Assembly (NCBI RefSeq): GCF_963675965.1 | Contig: NZ_OY780935.1 | Span: 1,414,501 to 1,478,500 of the forward strand | DNA: 64,000 bases | From: an uncultured Celeribacter sp. | GTDB taxonomy: Bacteria; Pseudomonadota; Alphaproteobacteria; Rhodobacterales; Rhodobacteraceae | Reading direction: 5' to 3' | In this document: positions 25,233-34,508 of the stretch, piece after piece | How the letters are laid out: each line of letters begins with the position of its first letter | How positions within the stretch are numbered: the first letter of the stretch is position 1 | Program-made: the position numbers and the translations under genes | The notes under the pieces: generated by a model | Seen by the model: only the letters and a program-made list of their open reading frames with translations | What the model was told of the DNA's origin: nothing | Database searches by the model: none

Positions 25233-26057
25233 TTAAATCGTCACTTCGGCGTTGCGGATTTCCGCCATTTCAACCGCCGCATGATCACGAATTTCGGTCG
25301 AGGTTGACGCCTCGGAAAAATCGGCACCAGCGCCATAGATGTCGCGGGCGACACCCGTCGTCAGCTGTTCGGGGGTGCCGTCAAACACCATACGCCCGTC
25401 GCGCATGCCGATGATGCGATCGCAATAGCGGCGCGCGGTGTCGAGGGTATGAAGGTTGGCGATCACCATGCGACCGTCTTCGTCATGGATGCGACGCAGG
25501 GCATCCATCACGGTCTGCGCATTCATCGGATCGAGAGAGGCAATCGGTTCATCCGCAAGGATCACCTTGGGGTCCTGCATCAGCGCGCGCGCGATGGCGA
25601 CGCGTTGCTGCTGGCCGCCCGATAGTGCCTCGGCGCGTTTGGCAGCGTGTTCGGCGATGCCGAGCCGCTCCAGGATGTCGATTGCCTTGTGAATGTCGGC
25701 GGCCGGGAAAAGATTGAACAGCGTGGTCAGCGTCGACCGACGCCCCAGCGTGCCATGCAGTACATTCGACACCACGTCCATGCGTGGCACCAGATTGAAC
25801 TGCTGGAAGATCATCGCACAGTCGGATTGCCAGCCGCGACGCGCCTTGCCCGACAGTTTCAGAACGTCCCGCCCTTCGAACGACAGCACGCCTTCGGTCG
25901 CATCGGTCAACCGGTTCATCATCCGCAGGAAGGTTGATTTGCCAGCCCCGGAGCGCCCAATGATGCCGATCATCATCGGTCGATCCACCGTGAAACTCAT
26001 GTTGTCCACTGCGGCATTGGAGCCAAACCGCTTTGTCAGGCCCTGCACTTCGAGCAT
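25233..26057 (-). CDS. phnC: Phosphonate ABC importer ATPase
   Basis: This 274-residue ATPase energises phosphonate uptake. Walker A is GRSGAGKST, the signature is LSGGQQQRVAIARAL and Walker B is VILADEPIASLDP. PhnC hallmarks are CAMIFQQFNLVPRMDVVSNVLHG and LGRRSTL. The ATG at 26057 follows GAAGGGGATCAGT. A C-terminal stretch of about 25 residues after YGAGADFSE is not part of the ATPase core. It is first in the run phnC-phnD-phnE-phnE-acetyltransferase, with Pho-box-like repeats about 56-84 bases upstream. Confidence 0.95.
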   Translation of the reverse strand: MLEVQGLTKRFGSNAAVDNMSFTVDRPMMIGIIGRSGAGKSTFLRMMNRLTDATEGVLSFEGRDVLKLSGKARRGWQSDCAMIFQQFNLVPRMDVVSNVLHGTLGRRSTLTTLFNLFPAADIHKAIDILERLGIAEHAAKRAEALSGGQQQRVAIARALMQDPKVILADEPIASLDPMNAQTVMDALRRIHDEDGRMVIANLHTLDTARRYCDRIIGMRDGRMVFDGTPEQLTTGVARDIYGAGADFSEASTSTEIRDHAAVEMAEIRNAEVTI

Positions 26058-26112
26058 ACTGATCCCCTTCGTTTCCTTGCGCCGACACAAACGCCCGGAG
26101 TGAAAAGACCAC

Positions 26113-26141
26113 ATGACACCGGCGCGAAACTTTCGTGACAG
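26113..26141 (-). promoter_or_regulatory. Pho-box-like tandem repeats upstream of phnC
   Basis: Read on the minus strand, three seven-base units spaced 11 bases apart are seen: CTGTCAC, GTTTCGC and GTGTCAT, with four-base spacers. PhoB is known to bind direct repeats of CTGTCA(T/C) at 11-base spacing. The outer two units are good, the middle one poor. The site ends 56 bases before the phnC ATG, so phosphate-starvation control is likely. Identification is by eye. Confidence 0.5.
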
Positions 26142-26225
26142 ACCTCCGGAACGGGCAGGTTTCTGCCACGGCCTAACACCCAGCCGTGCGAAAATTGTCC
26201 GCCCGGAGCGCTTGCCCTTGCAGGC

Positions 26226-27356
26226 TTGCTCAGTATTGTGCAGCCAAAACCAACAGCTTCAGGACCCCGCTTGCCCAGACGCACCGACAGACTCGCCAAG
26301 GCCCTGCCCCCGCGCAAACGCCTGGTCCTCTACGCCGCAACGCTTTTGCTCGGCGCGGCGGGCGGCACAGGCTTCTATCTGGGGCATCTGCCGCTGCCGT
26401 GGATGCTCGGCTCCATGCTGGTGATCTTCATCTGTGTGATGGCGGGTCTGCCATTGCGCGCACCCGAAGGGCTGCGGCCCATCGTGATCCCGGTGATCGG
26501 CGTGATGCTGGGCTCCAGCTTTGATGCGAGCACCTTCGACCATATTGCGCGCTGGGGTCTGTCTCTGGCCGGGCTGGCCGTCTATCTGGCGCTGGCTGCC
26601 GCGCTTGTCGTCCCCTTTTATATCAAGGTCGGTCGGCTGGACCCGATCACCGCCTTCTTTTCGGCGATGCCCGGCGGGCTGAACGAAATGACTGTGATCG
26701 GCGGCGCATTGGGCGGCGATGAAAAACGGATCATCCTCGCCCATGGTGGGCGCATCGTGGTGACCATTTCAATCATTGCCATCTATTTTCGCGTCATCCT
26801 CGGCTATGAGGTGACCGGCGTTTCCCTCAATCGCGGGGATGCGCCGGCAATGACGCTTCTGAGCGCCGCCCTGCTGATCGCCTGCGCAGTCCTTGGGGCC
26901 TGGGGCGGGGCCAAGCTGCGCCTGCCCGCCCCCGGACTTCTGGGACCGCTGGTGCTGTCCGCAGCCGTGCATATGAGCGGGCTGACCAATTCGGCGCCCC
27001 CTGCCCTTTTGGTCATCATGGCGCAGGTCATTCTGGGCAGTTCGATGGGCGCGCGGTTTCGCGGCGCCAAACCTGCGCTGGTATTCCAGACCCTGGCCCT
27101 CACATTGGGCGGCACATTGCTGATGATGGCGCTGTCTTTGCTGGTCGCCCTGCTCGGTCATGCGGCCTTCGGCCAGACGGTGGAACAGGTTCTTCTGGCC
27201 TATGCGCCCGGCGGGCTGACCGAGATGTCTCTGGTGGCTTTGGCGATGCATGCCGAAGTGGCCTATATTTCGCTACATCATCTGGTGCGCATCGTCATGC
27301 TGGTCGCCGTCGCCCCCACTTTGCTGACCCGGATCGCCTCTCGGCTGGGATATTAG
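26226..27356 (+). CDS. AbrB-family inner-membrane protein (AbrB duplication family)
   Basis: This membrane protein of about 376 residues has 9-10 hydrophobic helices and an internal duplication: LPLPWMLGSMLV and FFSAMPGGLNEMTVIGGALGGDE in the first half match LRLPAPGLLGPLVLSAAV and LLAYAPGGLTEMSLVALAMHAE in the second. The family is also called ammonia-monooxygenase-like in older annotation, which is misleading; its substrate is unknown. No ATG is usable before residue 60, so the start is a TTG at 26226 or the GTG at 26238, both uncertain. It is divergent from phnC but shows no phosphonate signature. Confidence 0.8.
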   Translation: MLSIVQPKPTASGPRLPRRTDRLAKALPPRKRLVLYAATLLLGAAGGTGFYLGHLPLPWMLGSMLVIFICVMAGLPLRAPEGLRPIVIPVIGVMLGSSFDASTFDHIARWGLSLAGLAVYLALAAALVVPFYIKVGRLDPITAFFSAMPGGLNEMTVIGGALGGDEKRIILAHGGRIVVTISIIAIYFRVILGYEVTGVSLNRGDAPAMTLLSAALLIACAVLGAWGGAKLRLPAPGLLGPLVLSAAVHMSGLTNSAPPALLVIMAQVILGSSMGARFRGAKPALVFQTLALTLGGTLLMMALSLLVALLGHAAFGQTVEQVLLAYAPGGLTEMSLVALAMHAEVAYISLHHLVRIVMLVAVAPTLLTRIASRLGY

Positions 27357-27521
27357 GGCCGGCAGAACGTGTCCCGTGCCTTCAACGGGGCAAGCCCGCG
27401 CATCTCGGCAAGAAACACCGCAATCTTGACAGCCAACAGACCATGTGAGACCCAATTTCTCAGGATACATACCCCACAGAAGCCATGCAGCGCGTGTGAG
27501 GTCGGAGGAACCAAGGACACA

Positions 27522-28544
27522 TTGACAACACTTGCAATCACATGCCTGCGCGACGAGGGGCCGTGGCTTCTGGACTGGATCGCCCATCACCGTGCGGCGG
27601 GCTTTGATCATTTCCTGATCGCGTCCCACGATTGCCGTGACGGCAGCGACCGCCTGCTTGATGCGCTCGGTGAAACCGGCTTTGTCACCCACCTGCCGTT
27701 TTCCCCCTCCGGCCCGAAAGCCGTCCAGTGGCAGGCCCTGAAACGGCTCAACGACCACCCGCTCTACCGCGATGCAGACATGGCCCTGTTCTTCGATGTC
27801 GACGAATATCTGGTGCTGCACGAGGGCGCTTCCTTGCACGACCTGATACCCGAGGGGGTCGACGCCGTACCCCTGCGCTGGCACCTGTTCGGGCATTCCG
27901 GCCTGTCGCAGTGGCAGGATCTGCCGGTGAGCGACCGCTTTCGCCATGCCGCCCCCGATGACATTGCCCTGCCTCTGGCACAGATGTTCAAAACCCTGCA
28001 CCGTCCGGCGGCTTTCGACGCGCTGGGCGTGCACCGGCCGAAGGCGGCGCAGCCCGACAGCATCCGCTGGCAGAGCGCGACGGGCAGGCCTCTGGGGAAA
28101 AACTTTGCCAAAGCGCAAGGGCTGATCCGTCTGCCGGGGCTACCGGCCGCACCGGAACGCGCTTGGCTCAATCACTACAGCGTGCGTTCGATCGAGGAAT
28201 TCGTGCTCAAATCAGCGCGCGGATTGCCCAATCATATGTCCCGCCCGCTGGATGCCGGCTATTGGGCGCTGCGCAATTTCAACACGGTCGCCGACAACCG
28301 TATTGCCCCGATGCGCCCGGCCAGCGCCGCAGCGCGTGACACCTTGCGCGACTTTGACGTGCTGCATCACGAAACTGTAGCCCATCATCGCGAAAGGCTG
28401 GCACAGCTACAGCGCGACCGCGCGGTGATTGATCTGATGTGGCAGCTGGAACTGCTGGCCGGTTCGACCCCGCCCACACCGGCCAAACTGGCGGCACATG
28501 CCGCCCGCATCACGGCCGCGCAAGCAGAGGAGCGAAAGACCTGA
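27522..28544 (+). CDS. Glycosyltransferase family 2-like protein
   Basis: This protein of about 340 residues starts with LAITCLRDEGPWLLDWIAHH and has a DxD-type motif in MALFFDVDEYLVLHEG, both typical of the glycosyltransferase 2/92-like group seen in Rhodobacteraceae surface-glycan genes. I use the TTG at 27522, because GGAGG lies 15-19 bases before it (AAGGAC closer) and homologous sequence begins there; the frame is open to 27369 but that part has no family likeness. It would act in the cytoplasm on an unknown acceptor. It stands alone between the AbrB gene and the convergent rpe. Confidence 0.8.
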   Translation: MTTLAITCLRDEGPWLLDWIAHHRAAGFDHFLIASHDCRDGSDRLLDALGETGFVTHLPFSPSGPKAVQWQALKRLNDHPLYRDADMALFFDVDEYLVLHEGASLHDLIPEGVDAVPLRWHLFGHSGLSQWQDLPVSDRFRHAAPDDIALPLAQMFKTLHRPAAFDALGVHRPKAAQPDSIRWQSATGRPLGKNFAKAQGLIRLPGLPAAPERAWLNHYSVRSIEEFVLKSARGLPNHMSRPLDAGYWALRNFNTVADNRIAPMRPASAAARDTLRDFDVLHHETVAHHRERLAQLQRDRAVIDLMWQLELLAGSTPPTPAKLAAHAARITAAQAEERKT

Positions 28545-28614
28545 GCGGACCTCCGCGCCTTGACGAAGCATAAAACGGCACGGGCGCAGGGACCTTCGCT
28601 CTCGTTCTCCGACC

Positions 28615-29316
28615 TCAGTTTTGGGCCTGTTCGGCTGCGGCCCGGATGGCACGGATGTTGTCGCCATAGGGGGCCGGGTTTGCGACGCTGCCGCCTTTGA
28701 ACACGGCCGATCCGGCCACCAGCGCATCCGCACCGGCCGCCGCCACGAGCGGGGCCGTGCTTGGATCAACGCCGCCATCGATTTCGATATGGATCGGGCG
28801 ATCGCCGATCATCGCGCGCAGCTGGCGCACTTTTTCCACCTGAGAGTGGATAAATTTCTGCCCGCCAAAGCCGGGGTTCACCGTCATCACACAGACCAGA
28901 TCGACCATGTCCAGAAGATGAACAAGGCTGTCCGCAGGCGTGGCAGGGTTCAGGGCGACACCGGCCTTCGCGTCATTGGCCCGGATGGCCTGCAGCGTGC
29001 GATGGATATGCGGCCCGGCTTCGATATGGGCGGTGATGATGTCGGCCCCGGCCTCGGCGAAGGCTTCGATATAGGGATCGACCGGCGCGATCATCAGATG
29101 CACATCCATGACCGTCTTGATATGCGGACGGATCGCTTTGCACATCGCCGGACCGAACGTCAGATTCGGCACGAAATGTCCGTCCATGACATCGACATGC
29201 ACCCAATCGGCCCCTTCGGCCTCAATTGCCTGAATTTCTTGTCCGAAATTGGCGAAATCGGCGGACAGGATCGACGGGGCAATCTTGATGGAACGGTCAA
29301 ACGTCTGGGCGGTCAT
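28615..29316 (-). CDS. rpe: Ribulose-phosphate 3-epimerase
   Basis: This 233-residue TIM-barrel enzyme interconverts ribulose 5-phosphate and xylulose 5-phosphate. Landmarks are IAPSILSADFANFG, GADWVHVDVMDGHFVPNLTFG (His/Asp metal ligands), VDVHLMI, VMTVNPGFGGQ and IEIDGGVDPSTAP. Length is usual. It starts at ATG 29316 with an AAGGAC site. It is a single gene, divergent from the AraC regulator. It may serve the pentose phosphate path or link with deoC nearby, but its place could be chance. Confidence 0.96.
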   Translation of the reverse strand: MTAQTFDRSIKIAPSILSADFANFGQEIQAIEAEGADWVHVDVMDGHFVPNLTFGPAMCKAIRPHIKTVMDVHLMIAPVDPYIEAFAEAGADIITAHIEAGPHIHRTLQAIRANDAKAGVALNPATPADSLVHLLDMVDLVCVMTVNPGFGGQKFIHSQVEKVRQLRAMIGDRPIHIEIDGGVDPSTAPLVAAAGADALVAGSAVFKGGSVANPAPYGDNIRAIRAAAEQAQN

Positions 29317-29492
29317 GGCGCGGGTCCTTGGAAAATCGAGATATGGCCGTGCCCATAGCGCGTTTGGCCGCGCCTGTCACCACCCTGAGGGATGCCCGCG
29401 AATGCGGCAAAGCGCGTCAGTCGAGAGGCTTTTTGCCCGTGCAGGCCCGGTTTTCATACGAAACCGTCAAAATCCTGTGCTAGCCTTTTGCC

Positions 29493-30335
29493 ATGACGAT
29501 GCCTGTGCTGCGCCAATCCGACATTCTGATGAAGGGGGAGGAATACCATTTTTCCCGCTCGGTGCTCAGCGCTGCCCGGCCCAAAGCCCTCCATACACAA
29601 GATTATTACGAGCTGTTCTGGATCCATAACGGGCGGGCGCGCCTGTTGTCGGCCAGCGGGCAAACCCGGCTGAGTGAGGGCGATCTGGTGATCCTTCCGC
29701 CGGATCTGGCACATGGGCTGCAGGGCATCGGGACAGAATGCCATATCGTCAACATCATCTTGCGCCGCCGCCGGGTCAAGGACCTGCTGGCGCGCTTCTC
29801 CGAGACAGCCGGGCTGTTCCCGCAACCGGGATGCCCGCCGGTGCAGTTGCACCGTGACATCCGCCACCTTGCCCGCCTGTCTTCCAGTGCCAAAACGCTG
29901 GAAGCGGCCCCCCGCAGCACGCTGTCGCTCGAGGCCTTTCTGCTGCCGCTTCTAGCGGAGATCCTGCAGGAAAGGCACAGCGCGGCGCAGACAGTCCCCC
30001 CATGGCTGTCAGAGGCGCTGGTGGCTGCGGAACACCCCGACGTTTTCCGCGATGGCGCCGCCGGTCTGGTCGCGCAATGTGGCAAGGCCCATGCCCATGT
30101 GGCACGCACGATGCAGGCCTGCCTGCATGTCACGCCGTCGGACTACATCAACCGCCTGCGCATGGATTATGCCGCCCGCCAACTTAAGGGCACCCCGGAT
30201 ACGCTCGTTGAAATTGCTGAAGAAATTGGCATTCAGAACATGAGCCATTTTCATCGCCTGTTTCGCGATCGCTTTGCCATGACGCCGCGACAATACCGCG
30301 TAAAACATCAAAAAGGCGTCGTTCAGCCGGTCTGA
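29493..30335 (+). CDS. AraC-family transcriptional regulator of the deoC-ALDH16 unit
   Basis: This 280-residue regulator has an N-terminal cupin sensor (HTQDYYELFWIHNGRARLL, GDLVILPPDLAHGL) and a C-terminal double helix-turn-helix (about residues 185-275) ending with the family motif IAEEIGIQNMSHFHRLFRDRFAMTPRQYR. It sits 71 bases before deoC in the same direction, so it likely controls the deoC-aldehyde dehydrogenase genes, perhaps in response to deoxyribose or deoxyribose 5-phosphate. The ligand is not shown by the sequence. The ATG at 29499 is an alternative start. Confidence 0.88.
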   Translation: MTMPVLRQSDILMKGEEYHFSRSVLSAARPKALHTQDYYELFWIHNGRARLLSASGQTRLSEGDLVILPPDLAHGLQGIGTECHIVNIILRRRRVKDLLARFSETAGLFPQPGCPPVQLHRDIRHLARLSSSAKTLEAAPRSTLSLEAFLLPLLAEILQERHSAAQTVPPWLSEALVAAEHPDVFRDGAAGLVAQCGKAHAHVARTMQACLHVTPSDYINRLRMDYAARQLKGTPDTLVEIAEEIGIQNMSHFHRLFRDRFAMTPRQYRVKHQKGVVQPV

Positions 30336-30406
30336 GATCGCGGCACACGTTGCCATCCCCCCCCAAACCATGCAAGCCTGTGCCACGATACAGGATGGAG
30401 CATTCC

Positions 30407-31420
30407 ATGACCATTTCCGACACGGCTGCCATGTCTTCCGCAGCTGATATTGAGACGGCACATCTGCCGCAAATTCATGAACCCAGAAACCCCGGCACGC
30501 CACTCGATCTTGAGATCATTCGCAGCGTTCAGGTGAACACCTCGGCGGTGGAGCGCCGCTGTGCGACCCTGCCCGGGCGCCGCAGCGTCAAGAAAGACAA
30601 TCAGGCGGCATGGCTCCTGAAGGCGATCACCATGATCGACCTGACCACGCTGGCAGGCGACGACACAGCGGGCCGTGTCCGGCGCCTCTGTGCCAAGGCG
30701 GCCCATCCCGTGCGCGCCGATCTGCTGGAGGCACTCGGCATGGGGCCGATTACCACCGGGGCGGTCTGCGTGTACCATGACATGATCGAAACCGCCGTCG
30801 AGGCGCTTGAAGGTACAGGCATTCCCGTCGCCGCGGTCTCAACCGGTTTCCCGGCGGGCCTGTCGCCCTACACGCTGCGGGTCAAAGAGATCGAGGAAAG
30901 CGTCAAAGCTGGTGCGAAGGAAATCGACATTGTGATTTCGCGCCGCCATGTGCTGACCGGCAACTGGCAGGCGCTTTATGACGAGATGCGTGAATTTCGT
31001 GAAACCTGTGGCGAGGCCCATATCAAAGCCATCCTTGCCACCGGCGAATTAGGCGGGCTGCGCAATGTTGCTCGCGCCAGCCATGTCTGCATGATGGCCG
31101 GGGCCGACTTCATCAAAACCTCGACCGGCAAGGAAAGCATCAATGCCACCCTGCCCGTCTCTTTGGTAATGATCCGCGCGATCCGCGACTATTACACCCG
31201 CACCGGGTTCCGTGTCGGCTACAAGCCGGCAGGCGGCATTTCCAAGGCCAAGGATGCTCTGGTCTATCTGAGCCTGATCAAGGAAGAGCTGGGCAACCAT
31301 TGGCTGTCGCCGCATCTGTTCCGTTTCGGCGCATCGTCGCTGCTTGGCGATATCGAGCGCCAGCTCGAACACCATGTGACCGGTCACTATTCCGCCGCAT
31401 GGCGCCACCCTATTGGCTGA
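30407..31420 (+). CDS. deoC: Deoxyribose-phosphate aldolase, long form
   Basis: This 337-residue class I aldolase splits 2-deoxyribose 5-phosphate into acetaldehyde and glyceraldehyde 3-phosphate. Active-site lysines are visible in DFIKTSTGK and GYKPAGGIS. About 80 residues precede the barrel, as in the longer DeoC subgroup. The ATG at 30407 has a GGAG site six bases before; the upstream in-frame ATG at 30395 is less well placed. The next gene, starting 22 bases after its stop, encodes an aldehyde dehydrogenase that would remove the acetaldehyde. Confidence 0.94.
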   Translation: MTISDTAAMSSAADIETAHLPQIHEPRNPGTPLDLEIIRSVQVNTSAVERRCATLPGRRSVKKDNQAAWLLKAITMIDLTTLAGDDTAGRVRRLCAKAAHPVRADLLEALGMGPITTGAVCVYHDMIETAVEALEGTGIPVAAVSTGFPAGLSPYTLRVKEIEESVKAGAKEIDIVISRRHVLTGNWQALYDEMREFRETCGEAHIKAILATGELGGLRNVARASHVCMMAGADFIKTSTGKESINATLPVSLVMIRAIRDYYTRTGFRVGYKPAGGISKAKDALVYLSLIKEELGNHWLSPHLFRFGASSLLGDIERQLEHHVTGHYSAAWRHPIG

Positions 31421-31442
31421 GCCGACACGAGGTATCTCACGA

Positions 31443-33776
31443 ATGACTGTCAAAGAGATTTTTGAAACCATGGACTATGGCGCAGCCCCCGAGAACGCAG
31501 GTGAGGCCAAAAGCTGGCTGGCCGAGGCGGGTCCGGACTTCGGCCTGTTCATCAACGGCCAGATGACCGCCCCCGGCGCGGTGTTCGCCAGCCGCAACCC
31601 GGCCACCGGCGAAACGCTGGCACATATGACACAAGCCACCGCAGCGGATGTGGACATGGCTGTCGAGGCCGCACGCAAAGCCCAGAGCAAATGGGCCAAA
31701 TCCGGCGGCAAGGCGCGCGCGCGTGTGCTCTATGCACTGGCGCGTCTTGTGCAGAAACACGCCCGCCTGTTTGCGGTTCTGGAAACGCTCGACAATGGCA
31801 AACCGATCCGGGAAAGCCGTGACATCGACGTGGCGCTGGTCGCCCGGCATTTCTATTATCACGCAGGCATGGCCCAGCTGATGGACGCGGAATTGCCCGG
31901 TCGCGAGGCCCTGGGCGTTTGCGGCCAGATCATCCCGTGGAACTTCCCGCTGCTGATGCTCGCATGGAAGGTTGCCCCCGCGATTGCAATGGGCAACACC
32001 GTGGTGCTGAAACCGGCGGAATACACCTCGCTCACCGCGTTGCTGTTCGCGCAGATCTGTCAGGAAGCAGGCCTGCCCAAAGGCGTCGTCAATATCGTCA
32101 CGGGCGACGGGGAAGTCGGCGAAATGATCGTCACCCACCCCGGCATCGACAAGATTGCCTTCACAGGCTCTACCGCCGTGGGGCGCCGCATCCGCGAAGC
32201 CACCGCAGGCTCCGGCAAGGCGCTGACTCTGGAGCTGGGCGGCAAATCTCCCTACATCATCTTTGAAGACGCCGACATCGACAGCGCCATCGAAGGGCTG
32301 GTCGACGCGATCTTTTTCAATCAGGGTCAGGTCTGCTGCGCCGGGTCGCGCCTTCTGGTTCAGGAAGGCATCGCCGACGAGGTGCATGAAAAGCTGCTGG
32401 CCCGAATGGCGAAACTGCGCATTGGTGACCCACTCGACAAATGCATCGACGTGGGGGCCATCGTCGACCCGGCGCAACTGGCCCGGATCGAAGGGCTGAT
32501 CGCCCGTGGCGGCGCCGAAGGCGCCGTGCATCAACCGGTGAAAGCCCCGGACGGCTGTTTCTACCCGCCAACTCTGGTGAGCGGGCTGTCCAGTTCATCG
32601 ACCCTTATGCAGGAAGAGATCTTCGGTCCGGTTCTGGTCTCGACGACCTTCCGCACCCAGGACGAAGCGGTGCAGATCGCGAACAACACCCGTTACGGGC
32701 TGGCCGCCTCGGTCTGGAGCGAAAACATCAACCTCGCCCTGGACATCGCGCCCAAACTGGTCGCCGGTGTGGTCTGGATCAACGGCGCCAACATGTTCGA
32801 CGCAGCAGCCGGGTTTGGGGGCGTCCGCGAAAGTGGCTTTGGCCGTGAAGGCGGCTGGGAAGGGCTGATGGCCTACACCAAACCGACCGGCAAGGTGACG
32901 GCCGTGAAGCCCGCGCAGCCGCATATCAAGGCCGACACCGTCGAAGTGCTCGGGCTGGATCGCACCGCCAAGCTCTATATCGGCGGCAAACAGGCGCGGC
33001 CCGATGGCGGCTATTCGCAAACGGTGCTCTCGCCCAAGGGCAAATTGCTGGGGCATGCCTCGATTGCCTCACGCAAGGACATCCGCAATGCCGTGGAAGC
33101 CGCTCAGAAGGCTACAGGCTGGACCAAGGCGACCGCGCATAACCGCGCTCAGGTACTGTATTTCATCGGCGAAAACCTGTCGGCCCGCGCCGACGAATTC
33201 GCCCGCCGCATTCAGGACCTGACCGGCACTGCCGCCGCAAAGGCCGCAGCCGAGGTGGAGGGCGCGATTGACACGCTGTTCACCTACGCCGCTTGGTGCG
33301 ACAAATACGACGGCGCCGCCAAACCCGTGCCCATGCGCGGGGTCGCGCTGGCCATGCATGATGCTGTCGGAGTGATCGGGGCCTTTTGCGATGACCGCCC
33401 GCTGGCCGGTCTGATCGAGGTGATCGCGCCCGCGATCGCACTCGGTAACCGCGTCATTGCCGTGGCCTCGAACGCCTATCCGCTGGCCGCGACCGATTTC
33501 TATCAGGTGCTGGACACCTCTGATCTGCCCGCCGGTGTCGTGAACATCCTGACCGGTCCGCACGAAGATCTGGCCGGGGCCATGGCCGGTCACATGGACA
33601 TCGACGCGGTCTGGAGCTTTTCCAGCGCCGATATTTCCGCCCGGATCGAAGCCGAAAGCGCAGGCAATCTGAAACGCACATGGGTGAACAACGGCCAAAG
33701 CCGCAGCTATCCGGCGCGCGACTGGCTGGCACAGGCCAGCGAGGTCAAGACCATCTGGGTGCCCTACGGGGACTGA
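31443..33776 (+). CDS. Two-domain aldehyde dehydrogenase, ALDH16 type
   Basis: This 777-residue protein is made of two ALDH domains in one chain. The first (about 1-490) has the full active site: IIPWNFPLLM, the base Glu264 in LELGGKSP and the catalytic Cys298 in GQVCCAGSR. The second (about 510-777) is shortened and lacks a GQxC motif, so it is probably structural. That is the layout of the ALDH16 family, whose bacterial members keep the Cys that human ALDH16A1 has lost. With deoC it would oxidise acetaldehyde; other aldehydes are possible. It ends before a clear terminator. Confidence 0.92.
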   Translation: MTVKEIFETMDYGAAPENAGEAKSWLAEAGPDFGLFINGQMTAPGAVFASRNPATGETLAHMTQATAADVDMAVEAARKAQSKWAKSGGKARARVLYALARLVQKHARLFAVLETLDNGKPIRESRDIDVALVARHFYYHAGMAQLMDAELPGREALGVCGQIIPWNFPLLMLAWKVAPAIAMGNTVVLKPAEYTSLTALLFAQICQEAGLPKGVVNIVTGDGEVGEMIVTHPGIDKIAFTGSTAVGRRIREATAGSGKALTLELGGKSPYIIFEDADIDSAIEGLVDAIFFNQGQVCCAGSRLLVQEGIADEVHEKLLARMAKLRIGDPLDKCIDVGAIVDPAQLARIEGLIARGGAEGAVHQPVKAPDGCFYPPTLVSGLSSSSTLMQEEIFGPVLVSTTFRTQDEAVQIANNTRYGLAASVWSENINLALDIAPKLVAGVVWINGANMFDAAAGFGGVRESGFGREGGWEGLMAYTKPTGKVTAVKPAQPHIKADTVEVLGLDRTAKLYIGGKQARPDGGYSQTVLSPKGKLLGHASIASRKDIRNAVEAAQKATGWTKATAHNRAQVLYFIGENLSARADEFARRIQDLTGTAAAKAAAEVEGAIDTLFTYAAWCDKYDGAAKPVPMRGVALAMHDAVGVIGAFCDDRPLAGLIEVIAPAIALGNRVIAVASNAYPLAATDFYQVLDTSDLPAGVVNILTGPHEDLAGAMAGHMDIDAVWSFSSADISARIEAESAGNLKRTWVNNGQSRSYPARDWLAQASEVKTIWVPYGD

Positions 33777-33796
33777 CGCCTGCGACATGACAGCGA

Positions 33797-33823
33797 AAAG
33801 GGGCCTCAAAGGCCCCTTTTTTG
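33797..33823 (+). terminator. Intrinsic terminator after the ALDH16 gene
   Basis: AAAAGGGGCCT-CAA-AGGCCCCTTTT is an 11-pair stem with a three-base loop followed by TT, 20 bases after the stop codon. The stem is flanked by A and T runs, so it could also serve the opposite strand. Confidence 0.9.
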
Positions 33824-33860
33824 TATCTGATTATATGTCCGGGATCGCCCGGACGCGGGA

Positions 33861-34496
33861 CTATTTGCGTTTGAACCAGCCTTTGACCCGCGCCACTGCG
33901 CCCTGCCGTTTCACATCCATCGCGTCCCAGCTGTCTTCCATATCCTCGACCAGAGGGTCGATGGTGCGTTCGCGAAACTGCAGCCACATACGCCGCAACA
34001 GCAACAACACGATGGCCAAAGCGGTCAGGATGAGAATGTTCACCCAGGGAATGACCGAAGCCTCCGGCCCTGCGACAGGCTTGATGCGCACTGCATTGGG
34101 GAAGATCGACAGCAATTCGGACCGCCATCCATAATGCGTGATCATCACCCACTCGGGATCGTCCTTATTGGAAATCGCATCGCTGGCTTCGGTCGCAAGA
34201 TTGGCGGTGTCGAATTTGAAATAGGGCGGCCAGCCCCAGCCCGTGTCTTCATTGCGATAAACGATCGATTTCCCATTCGGACGCACCGTCTGAATGAACT
34301 GCACATCGCGATTGGCCAGACCCGCGGCCTGATCGTCAGGCACGGACCAGAAAATCGATGTCCAGTCCGACAGATCCTGCCGCTCCTGATAAGTGTTCAC
34401 GATCCGCACGACATCGTGCTGCGGCAGGGTGTAGTGCAGAAAGCCCCCCACGATCAGCACAGTCAAGGCAACCAGGATCAATTTGACGTAGCGCAT
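33861..34496 (-). CDS. DUF1523 membrane protein
   Basis: This 211-residue protein has two membrane helices, one at the N-terminus (residues 5-24) and one near residues 148-167, with a periplasmic domain between (YTLPQHDVVRIVNTYQER, FIQTVRPNGKSIVYRNEDTGWGWPPYFKFD as landmarks). The C-terminal cytoplasmic tail is basic (WFKRK). It matches the DUF1523 family of Proteobacteria, which has no known function. It is followed upstream on the same strand, 12 bases apart, by a small membrane protein, so the two are likely one operon. Confidence 0.85.
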   Translation of the reverse strand: MRYVKLILVALTVLIVGGFLHYTLPQHDVVRIVNTYQERQDLSDWTSIFWSVPDDQAAGLANRDVQFIQTVRPNGKSIVYRNEDTGWGWPPYFKFDTANLATEASDAISNKDDPEWVMITHYGWRSELLSIFPNAVRIKPVAGPEASVIPWVNILILTALAIVLLLLRRMWLQFRERTIDPLVEDMEDSWDAMDVKRQGAVARVKGWFKRK

Positions 34497-34508
34497 GCGG
34501 CAGTGTCC

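Noticed and set aside
23683..25236. Plus-strand open frame of 517 codons
   Set aside because: It is opposite phnE and phnD. The real genes have signal peptide and family motifs.
27426..27431. TTGACA before the glycosyltransferase gene
   Set aside because: No -10 box at 16-18 bases; the nearest AT-rich match is more than 30 bases away.
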